Shown here: positions 54,341 to 64,000 of the stretch, piece after piece
Position numbering within the stretch: position 1 is the stretch's first letter
Layout: each line of letters begins with the position of its first letter
Source of the DNA: Ceratopteris richardii
Lineage: Eukaryota; Streptophyta; Polypodiopsida; Polypodiales; Pteridaceae
Direction: 5' to 3'
DNA: 64,000 bases
Assembly (NCBI GenBank): GCA_020310875.1
Contig: CM035416.1
Span: forward strand, 72,484,983 to 72,548,982
Program-made: the position numbers and the translations under genes
Notes under the pieces: model-generated
Told to the model about the DNA's origin: nothing
Databases searched by the model: none
The model's input: the letters and a program-made list of their open reading frames with translations, nothing else

Positions 54341-54655
54341 GATACACTTATTTTTTTCCCAAACTTCATGGAATCCGTCCAGTTGTATTACTTGGAGTCC
54401 ACAATTATCTCTCAAAGTGATAACTTCTCTTGCTTATGCACTAGCTTATACTCCTCTCGCTCACATGTCCTATATACTTTCTCTGTTTCTTTCTCCCCTT
54501 CCTTCTTTCCCTCTTACATACAACTTACATACAAACACTTCCTCACTTGCCCTTTTACTCTCCCCACACCCACATTCACTTCCGTTCTCTTGCTTTCTCT
54601 CTCATACACACTTGACACCCTCTCTCTCTCTTGCTCTTTCCTTTTACTTTGCCTT
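54341..54655. other. Strand-asymmetric pyrimidine-rich tract
   Basis: Strongly C+T-rich on the plus strand, G+A-rich on the minus strand. Probably the 5' internal part of the gag-protease element. The long open frames here reflect composition and are not coding. Confidence 0.5.
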
Positions 54656-55265
54656 TGTTGGCAGTAGCAAAAGGCACTGATGACGAGGAAGCATGTGAAG
54701 GCGGACTAGGAAGAAGTTGTGGGGAGCCATGCAATAATTTTTTCCAAATAAACATTCTTTACATTACTTGATCAAAACCTCAAACAATGATTTTCATCAC
54801 TTTTGTACCATATGTATCATAGAAACACCCAGTTTTGTAATTAGTAGCTCCATTTTTTGCAAGCCGAGGATCCCTCGAGCTTGAGGAGCTTAGGTAGAAC
54901 AAGCATACCAATCTTGGCTATTTTTAGATCTTGTTTATACCTCCAAATAGTGCCTAGAACCTATTTTTTAACTATGCCAAACACTAGATGTGAAACCGGT
55001 CAAAACTAATCTAGAATCTATAAAAAGAGCTAGAGAGCTCATTTTTGAGGTTGGTTAGTGTACGCTTTGAGCTATTTTGAGCTTGTAATAGAGATCTTGA
55101 GCAATAGAGTCTATTTCCTATCTTCCATTGTGTCTTGCTTGTCTCTTACGTGTGTGTGTGCATCTCTATGCTTCGTACCTTGACTCTCACTACATCTCGC
55201 GTTCAGGATCTTCATATCACTCCTATCTCTTTTGCAAATTGACACTAAGGAGGTGGAGCTTCTTA
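54656..55265 (+). repeat. 5' LTR of gypsy G2
   Basis: Starts TGTTGGCAGTAGC; colinear with 1198-1785 from the 'taactccatttt' block onward, with the same TATA context CTATAAAAAGAGCTAGAGAG (55019-55038). The right end is approximate; no standard primer-binding site was found next to it. Confidence 0.65.
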
Positions 55266-55450
55266 ACGAGGTGCTTACCATCATTGGAAGGTAAAAATTT
55301 CCATTTTTGTTGTTGTTTTTAAGTAGTTTTTTGTGTTTTCCATCTCCTCTACACTCCTTCACCACCGCATCATCTTCTTCCACTCCAAAAAAATCAGAAA
55401 TTTCACTATATCCACCCATCCTCCTCATTTCCCTCATTTGTGCATGCGAG

Positions 55451-55468
55451 AGAGAGAGAGAGAGAGCT
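55451..55468 (+). repeat. Short (GA)n microsatellite
   Basis: About nine GA units in the leader of G2. Confidence 0.9.
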
Positions 55469-55707
55469 TTTGTGCTTGTTTGTGCATGTGTGTTTTTGAG
55501 TTTTCTTGCAGGTATAGCACTCCAGACCAATAGGAAAGCTTCCAAAAGGTGAGAAATCCAACTTTTTGTCAGATCTGCCATAGGTGTCAAACCATCCCAA
55601 TGGTCTGACAAGTTTGACTTTTTTGGTATGCGTCTATTGCACGACATAGGTGACCATAACTCTTGCATGAATCCACACACGGTGTTGCAAAATTCATAGT
55701 TTGGTGG

Positions 55708-56166
55708 ACCATCGTGACGGGCTCACACCATCATGATTGTGTCGCACCATCGCGATTGGCTCATGCCATCACGATTGGCTCATGCCATCGCGATGGCTCG
55801 GCCGGACCATCGTGACGGTTCACTTGGACCATCGCACGACGATTCTGTCAACCCCACGCCATCGTGATTGGCCCACACCATTGCGATGAGTCACTTGCCA
55901 CGTGTCAATTCACACCATCACGATGATACCAGGTATGCCATCGCGATGCTTCAATTTTGGTCCATCACGATTGGCTCAAGCCATTGTGCCTTGTGACCAT
56001 CGCGAGGGGCTCACACCATCACGAAGGTTGTGTTGACCATTGACCATCACGACGGGCTCACACCATTGCGATTGCTCACTAGACAGGCCATCGCGACGCC
56101 TCGCACAATCGAACCATCAAGACGGTCCGAGACCATCGCGATTATCTCATACCATCATGATTGATC
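55708..56166 (+). repeat. CpG-rich minisatellite, about 21 degenerate copies
   Basis: The unit is about 22 bp around CCATCGCGATTGGCTCA. The core appears as CATCGCGA, CATCGTGA, CATCACGA, CATCATGA and CATTGCGA. Spacing varies. It lies between the 5' LTR and gag of G2, and its GC content differs sharply from the AT-rich sequence on both sides. Confidence 0.9.
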
Positions 56167-59100
56167 ACTTAAAATGCCAAATTTAGGGTTTGATCTTTTG
56201 GGCTATTTTGAGGCTATTTTGAGTGAATTTTTGGGCGATTAAGCTTATTAGAGACCCTTAGCTCATATATGAAGAAAAGCCTATTTGTTAATTTTTTATT
56301 TCCAAGGGCCTAAACGTCCATAACTTTGTCATTCGAAGTCCATTTTTTGAGCTTTAGGGCTCATTAGAAGGCTCTTTATGTGAGCTCAATATTTTTTTTC
56401 AAGAATAACACGTTGATATTTATATAGGAAAAATTCAGGTTGACCCATTTATGGGACTAGGAAAGCCATGGGGCACTTGGAAAATTCAAAAGGAGACAAA
56501 GGGACCCTTGAAGGTGTATATATCAAATTGCTTGATCATCAATTTAAGAAGTTGTCTAGACAATATTGGATTTTGACAGGTCTAGCAAAGAGCTATCCAA
56601 GGGCAATCAAAGCAAGGCAGGTGAAGAACACAAGGCTTGGGAAGTGCTACTTCTTGGGTAGTGGAGCTATCAAAGAAGCTGACTCAAGGTTGGAAGAATA
56701 GTCAACCCCCTTCGTCAATTATTAGCTTACACTAAATGTCTAGCATTGTGGATTAAATTAGGACGACGATAGGAACGCATCAAGTCCAAGAGACTTAATT
56801 TTTTCAAGTCCAAGTCTAAGATAAAATTGTGCTATACAAAAAACCTAAAGGAAAGAACTTAGTTCTGATGAAACGAGAACTCAAAAGTACAATGAAAAGT
56901 CGACTCCTGATGCATACATTGAGACAAGACCAGAATCTAAAGGAATTAAAAATGAAACAAGCAATTGAGAAAAAATAAGCCTTGATGATCAGAGTGTGTA
57001 TTGAGTGATTCAAGAAGTAAATTAATGAACCTTCGTTCGGGCAAGCATATAGGTAATTCTAATTGTTAAAGCCTTAGATCATCAGAAGCAAGTGTAGGAA
57101 CTACCGCACATTTGTGGGCACAACAATTGAATAGTTACCCTTATGAGTTGGGCTGAGATACCAGTGAGTCGGAAATGGCCTTTAGCACGGAAAGACCAAA
57201 AGGAGGGTTAAATGTAGCATATTTGGAAAGACCCAAAGGACCCTACAGAACCCAATTAGAATATGTCTGAATCAACCACTTAGGTGCTTGTATCTATGAG
57301 GATGGTTTGTGAAGATCAGTGGTGCAATTGCACAACCCCTACCAACCCATTAGATTGGAAGGTCTAGTGGTGAAATTTGAAAGGGATGCTTACATAGACG
57401 AAGAAGTAACAATGTACATTATAAGTGCTCAACCTAATCATACCAATGAGTTCAGTATAGTAAGCCTTGAGGCGGAAGCAAGAACTCAAGGAAGAGAACC
57501 ACTAGGAGATGAACCCAGGTCACCCAGAGGGAAATCTGTACTGACAAGAGTACTAAACCCAAATTGGATCCCTCAGGATAATAGAAGTATATAATTGTTC
57601 CTAAATAAGGACACAGATGAAGCATTTTGGAGGTGCAAAATGGAACAACCAAGTGAGGTAGGCTCCATTACGATTTATGAATTCAAGGACCCAGATACAC
57701 CTGGGAAGGTAGTATATTTGGACAATACATCAGAATGAGTATTTGTAGTGCCGGACCATGCAAGACTTGCCTACACAAGGAGAGGTGAGTTAGTATTCCC
57801 CTTATCACAAACAAATGCAAACACGAGCCATCAGGGTGCTGGAACATCCTCAGCTCATGGTACACAAAGAGAGAAGAACAAAGAAAGACCAGAAGTAACT
57901 GTTACGCATCCCCTAGGGAGGGATAGACCAGCCATGGACACTAATAAATTGGACAGACAAAGGGAACCAAGAATACTAGGTGGTAGAGATGATTTTTCCT
58001 CTACCTAGACCACGTGAACATCGAAGGATACTAAGACCCACTCAATTAGTAAAGTCAATGAAAACCTACTTTGATGGGAGAGGAGATCCCTATGATCATG
58101 TTGCAAAATTTAAGCAGGTGCTACAAGCAGAGAAAGTAGAAGAAATGTTCACGCAATACAATGCATTTGGACTAACATTAAAGAACATGGCTTCAACTTG
58201 GTTCCAACCATTGCAAAAAAGGAAATTTAGGGATATTCATCACTTGTTAGAGTCATTCATCACATAATTCTCTAAAAGTGGAGTCAGACATGATACTTCT
58301 TCGTTAATTCACAGCTTCAAATACACCCCTCAAGAAACAGCCAAACTGGCAAGACATGGGTTTAGACAATATGTTGAGAGATGTCCAATGGAAGAATTGC
58401 CCTCATAGGCCAAGCAAGGGTCATTGTTCTTAGATTGCCTCTTGAGCTCTAAACTACACGCTTATGTATACTTGAAGGAACCCAGAACACTAGAGCAATG
58501 TGTACGAATTTGCATAGACATTGAGGACAATCTAGGAGATGAATTGGAACTTTCCAAGGTCTATAAAGACTCAGATAGTTCATCTCAATCATCCTCAAAA
58601 CTCTCTAGCTCGATAGAGGGCCTAACAGAAAAAAAAGGCCAGAAACTAGGAGTTTCTAGCAAATAGATGCCTAGGTTAACAACAAACAAATGTTGTTACA
58701 GCCTGTGGTGGTGATCATATGGCAAATGTGTGTCCCAATGTGGCACGACCTCAAGCCATCCGCAGTGGCCAATACTGTACAATTGAGAGATGATACACGA
58801 ATCACACGGCACAAGATTTCCCATACAACAAACGAGTAGTATGACAAAACTACCCTCAACAAGGTAGGTATCAAGGTCAATACAATGCTCAACCTCACTA
58901 CTATAGGCCTCCACAGAACTATCCTTATCAGACTCAACAAAGACTTCAACCCGTTTAGGCTCAGCAGCCACCCCCACCAGCTAATGTCATCTCCGTCAAA
59001 TACGCCGCTCCACAAGAGAACCTCAATAGGGCTTTAGTGCCTTCTTCACCCCTGATCACTAATAGTGATGACAAAACCTAACAATTTTGACTCTACCCAA

Positions 59101-62100
59101 GTAGATAGCCCACTTACATATTATACAGAGTCGCCAAAACATATGGAAACAAATCAATAGGATAGTCCACCATTGGAACCTAGTTGGGAACCTGATTATG
59201 CTAATGTGATGTATGCCAACCCTAACCTGCAACCCCAGTTCAGCCAGCAAAGACCACAAGGCCCTAGAGGACCATGATTTAGGTGCCAAGGAGATCATTT
59301 CATAAAGGATTTTCCACATCCTTCGAGAGCAGGACACTCACAATACTATAACATACAAGGTTTTTGTGCCGAGTGTGGTAAAGAGCATGTTAAAAGAGAT
59401 TGTCCAAATAACCCTGCTAATGCCTCAAAAGTGACACCCATCAATGTGATAGGTATTGTACACAACTCAGATGGATCCAACCCTACATACATGCCTATTC
59501 TAACAAGAGCTCAGGCACTCTTACAAAATCAACAGCCAAACCCTGGAAAAGTAGCCAGAACTAGTGAAGTTGGAGAGTCTAGTAGTAGAAAGATGAAAAC
59601 TTGGAAAGACTCACGAGAAAGAATTAAAAGAAAGTGGAGTAAAAAGATAAATGAGTTAGAAGGAAGTCTAAAGGAATCTAGAGCTAAAATCCTAGAATTG
59701 ACTTCACAAGAATCTAATCGGGAGAACCTAGCTCAGAGGTCAGGATCAATTCTAGCTGAACCCATGCTTGAAGACCTAGACATGATGTTTCCAGCATATC
59801 AGGCAAGATTGAAAGGACCCAAAGTAGCACAATTGAATAAAAACTATCCAAGAGAAGATTTAGAATTTGAGATAACTAAACTTTGCATGAAGATGGTAGA
59901 ATTAGCACAAGCTATGTTCGAAGCCTCTCGTTATATAAATTGGAACAACATGGCAAAACCTGAATTACACTTTCAAGGACTATTGGAGAGGTTAGAATAC
60001 TTGATCAATAGCAATGAGAAGAAGAATCTGCACCGGAACCCTATCATTTCTAAGACACAGGAAAGGAATGCGTCATCCCTATCTCAAGTGCCGAATACAG
60101 AAGCTGAAGACAACCTGTCTTCCATACACAAATATTCACACGAATTTCTACGAGAAATCCAAGAAGAGAAGTGGAGATGAGAGCAAGAAACCCATCCTCC
60201 TATTCAAGAAATAAATGACTTGCAGGAACAATTTCCCCAAGGCATCCCTCTATCTATGACGATGTAAAGGAAGAGCAAGTGAGTGAACAAATAGATTTTG
60301 AATCCAATTCTTTGCAAGAATTACCTCAATTCATAGGAACTTGGGAAGCAAAGTCCATCAGCATGAGAGCACCCACTATAATAATGAGGAATGAAGAATC
60401 GGTGATCCCTAGAAACACGGAAGTAATCAAGAACACTAAAGTACAATGCCATCTCACCTTAGAGGAGTTGTTGAAGGTTGAACCTGAGCTGTGGAAACAC
60501 ATAGCAAACCAATTCCCTGAGATCATGACTACATGCTCACAAGTAGGATCACATAGGAAAGTACCAGAAATACTAGTAGAAAGAATTGGAGATGTGAGAG
60601 AGGGAGAGGAAGGTAACACTTATCTTCCAATAACCCACAAGGGCTACACAACCAAAGCCATCTTAGACTCAAGAGCCGGAGTAGCCATTACTACCACTGC
60701 TTTATGGAAATGTTGGGGTAAGCTAGCATTAAGACCCACCACGATGAAGCGATAAATGGCTGACGAACACATTGAGAAGCTATTGGGCCTACTAGAAGGC
60801 ATATCTCTCACCACTTGTGGTGTGGAGTTTGAACATACTTTCACCATTTGTGATTTTGGGAAAAATCATGCTTACGAGATGATTTTAGGACGACCATTCA
60901 TACGTCAGTTGCAAATCATACAAGATTGGGGAAATAATTCTTTGTACTTGCAACATTTAGGAGTGACCACTAAAGTCAATCTTAAAGACTATTCCCATTG
61001 ATATGTACTCCCAATACAATGGAAGACCATCCATAAGACACAAAAAGAAACAAAGTCAGTACACTCCTTAGAATCAGACCCCTCATGGTTACACGAGGAC
61101 ACTCATCTATGAATGTGTAAAGTAGCCAAACAAGAGGAAGAACAATTAGAAGCCTGGACCTTAGGTTCAGAACGACATCGACAAACTCTTCAAGACCTAG
61201 CTTATGCACCAATAGTATTTCCAAACGAGGAATTGGAGCCTCATGGTTGGGTAGAAATCTTAGCCATGATGGATATAGCGGTGAACGAAGAACAATGGAC
61301 CCCTCATTGTGATGAGGATGGATATGACATTTTCACCTTCATGATTGAACCTGTTGAGGGAAGACTTTATCCTAGAAGAGTGCATGGAAGTGACCCAAAT
61401 ACAGGACAAGAGTGGTGACGAGGACCTAGAATCCATCATCATGGAGCCCTTCTGTTCCACAGAAGAGATATTTTGTAGAAGCCAAAAACCCTGAAGAGGA
61501 CAAGGAAAATCAAGAGGAACGACATGAGTCACTCACAAAAGATACAGAAAATAAATAGAAGAAGAGAAAGAAATCACCTAAGACAAAAGAAGAAGAAGAA
61601 CCTCTCATGGAAATACCCAATAATTTCAAGAAGTATGAAGTAGAAGATAGAAGAATCATGGTACGAATGCCTAAAAGAAAAGCTGATGTTGGAGAAGTAT
61701 ATGATAATCAAGAGAAAACCAAACAAATCATAGTTACTATAGAAGAAGGAGAAGAAAAATGTACATACATAGGGCATGATTTGACTATTGAAGAAGAACA
61801 AGAGTTAATTGCCCTATTGTGTAAATATAGAGATATGTTTGCTTGGAGTTACAAAGATTTGAAAGGAGTAGACCCAGATATATGCTCCTATAGAATCCCT
61901 ATGACTCCATATGCAAAACCTACAAAACAAAATCCATACACGTATAATGATAATTATGCTGGCAAGATTAAAGAATAAATAGATCGTTTGCTAGAAGCAG
62001 GATTCATTCACGAAATTGAGCATACCGAATGGGTATCCCCCATTGTGGTTGTGCCCAAGAAGAAATGAAATTTGCGCATGTGTATTAACCTTAAAAAAGT

Positions 62101-64000
62101 TAATGCCGCCAGCATTAGAGATAGTTATCCTCTTCCTATCACAGAACACTTACTGGAAAGAGTTGTGGGCAACTTATGTGTCATGTTTTTAAGGAATTCC
62201 TATGAGAGAATTTGGAAGTTATATTGATGATATATGTACTCATTTGAATATGAGGCAGACTCATATCCCAGAACTAAGGCAAGTATTTGACAAATGTCAA
62301 GAATATCAGGTTTGTCTAAACCCAAAAAAGTGCATTTTCATGGTTAGGCAAGGCAAAATTCTAGGACACATTGTGCCAAAGAACGGAATTTTGACAGATG
62401 AAGAAACAAGGTCAAAGTAATTGCAGACCTACCAAGACCAAAGAACGTAAAAGAGTTACAGGCTTTCATGGGTCATTGTGGATATTATCGACGATTTATA
62501 CACTTGTATGCAATCATAGCAAAGCCTCTGTACTCTCTTTTGACCAAGTTTGAATGGATGGATGAATGTGACAACTCATTCAATGAACTCAAACGATGTT
62601 TATGCTCAGCACTATTATTAATAACCCCACATTGGAGTAAGCCATTCCATGTACATGTGGATGCATCCAACTATGCCATAGGATGTGTGTTGGCACAAAC
62701 GGCTAACAAAGGTAATATAGACCTGCCCATAGCTTACACGAGCAGACAGTTGAATGCAGCAGAAAGAAATTACACCATTATGGAGCGAGAAGGATTAGGA
62801 ATGATCTAAGTAGTAAAGAAATTCAGGCATTATTTGTTGGCAAATAAGTTCAAGTTCTTCACAGATCATCAGGCATTAGTGTACTTAGTCAATAACCTTG
62901 TAATACTGGGTGAATGATACAAGGGTTTCTATTACTCATGGAGTACGACTTTGAAGTAGCAGTCAAGAAAGGAAAGACCCACCTTAGAGCTGACCACCTC
63001 TCAAGATTGACCTCGAGAGAAGCTCCTCAAGGAATAGCGGATGAACTAGCCGACACATGCCTGTTCAATCTCGAGATAGTACCAGAATGGGCCAAGCCGA
63101 TTGTCCCTATTCTCACATTTAGACCCAAGAATCCTAGGATTAGGATCAAAGAAGGAGAAATCTAAGTCACAAAGATATCAAATAATAGCAGGAAGTATAT
63201 ATAAACAGGATAATCAGAAGATTGCTTGTTGTGTAGATGAATGAGAATACACAAATTGGTTGCAATTAGCACATATAGGTGCATTAAAACAACATCATTC
63301 AAAACATCATACATTGCAGACTCCACATAGAATAGGAGTATATTGGCCTTCTATGGAAGCAGATATCTACAAGTTGTGTAGAGAATGCCCTATCTATTGT
63401 GAAAGACCACCAGTAGAACATGCCACATTATATGTCTCTCACACCAGAATGGAGTGAACCTTTAATGACATACTTGAGGACAAAAACATTCCCTCAAGGA
63501 ATGACCTTAGCATGACAATGAAGTGTAGAGCAAGAAGCTCAAGACTACTCACTTATTGGCTAAAACCTATACAAAAGAGGAAGATATGAATACCTAAGAC
63601 AATGTGTTCATGAGAGTGATTATTTGAGCATATTAGAGACTGCACACCAAGGTATTAGGAAGGTCATTTTGGCCTTGACAGAATAATGAAAGCCATACTA
63701 TTTGCAAGATTATGGTGGCCCACTCTTCACATGGATGCACATACCTATGTTAAGAGATGTGGTATGTGCCAAAGAACTTAATTCCTACTCGGAGAGATGA
63801 AATGCCATTGAAACCCATGATGGGAGGATGTGCATTTTCTACGTGGGGTATAGATTTTGAAGGACCCATTAACTCCCCTGCAAAAGGTACACATGTTGAA
63901 TACATCATTGTAGCAACATATTATCTTACCAAATGGGTAGAGGCTAAGGGCACGAAAAAAATGATGCACACACAACTACAAAATTCTTATTTGAAAATGT

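Larger units (their letters stand above)
54656..64000 (+). mobile_element. Ty3/gypsy element, left 9.3 kb (G2)
   Basis: Runs off the window. Parts: 5' LTR (54656 to about 55265); leader with a CpG-rich minisatellite (55708-56166); gag from about 57300 (FDGRGDPYDHVAKFKQVLQA, about 58060-58130), a zinc-knuckle region (about 59270-59410), a coiled Lys/Glu-rich region (about 59590-59900); protease (about 60600-61000, ending MILGRPFIRQLQII); reverse transcriptase (about 61830-62450, RDMFAWSYKDLKGVDPDI, YIDDICTHL); RNase H (MGHCGYYRRFIHLYA then HVDASNYAIGCVLAQ, about 62470-63100); two zinc-binding modules and the start of the integrase core (WGIDFEGPIN, TKWVEAK; about 63250-63960). Gypsy gene order. 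Same family as G1 and G3. Broken at perhaps ten places. Confidence 0.9.

Noticed and set aside
54368-54680. Two long plus-strand frames rich in Ser, Leu and Pro
   Set aside because: They are a product of the pyrimidine-rich tract and cross the start of the G2 LTR.
55708-56166. CRISPR-like array
   Set aside because: Units are degenerate and contiguous without unique spacers, and the genome is a plant's.

Overview
The window looks like nuclear DNA of a land plant with a large, repeat-dominated genome. The evidence is a single-exon VQ-motif gene, plant-type Ty1/copia and Ty3/gypsy elements primed by initiator-Met-like or Asp tRNA, an L1-type LINE, tRNA-derived SINEs and long AT- and AG-type microsatellites. 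I cannot name the species. Only one host gene is convincing, the VQ-motif protein at 11973-12824. Almost everything else is transposon sequence.

Layout. 1 to about 1785 is the 3' end of a gypsy element with its LTR. About 2450-3970 is the 3' end of a copia element. 4500-11400 is a small-retroposon neighbourhood. It holds a 300-bp SINE with a 14-bp target duplication, a SINE split by later sequence and flanked by a 16-bp duplication, and a young 5'-truncated LINE (6407-11376) with an open 1274-codon ORF2 and an 11-bp duplication. The LINE sits in what looks like a broken host reading frame. The VQ gene follows. 12.9-15.2 kb holds microsatellites, a second SINE family and a LINE 3' fragment flanked by an about 80-bp duplication. 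15.5-20.5 kb is degraded gypsy and a field of repeats. 21106-27437 is a complete but broken copia element. 27627-40127 is a minus-strand copia split by a 9.6-kb non-autonomous LTR element (28744-38370) that carries no recognisable gag or pol.

The right part, 40128-64000, reads as a staircase of nested insertions of which only the left halves are visible: minus-strand gypsy, then a plus-strand copia at 46641, then a minus-strand copia at 47943, then a minus-strand LTR element with only gag and protease at 51323, then a plus-strand gypsy at 54656 that runs off the window. This predicts a mirrored set of right halves beyond 64 kb.

The most interesting points are: the SINE at 4521-4820 shares its 3' tail with the LINE at 6407-11376, which suggests a LINE/SINE mobilisation partnership; the gag-protease-only element with three zinc knuckles; the 9.6-kb non-autonomous element and a motif it shares with the 18-20 kb repeat field; and a CpG-rich minisatellite (55708-56166) whose variants look like cytosine-deamination products. 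Transposon boundaries rest on hand alignment within this window. LTR elements are treated as fossils and only their parts are described.
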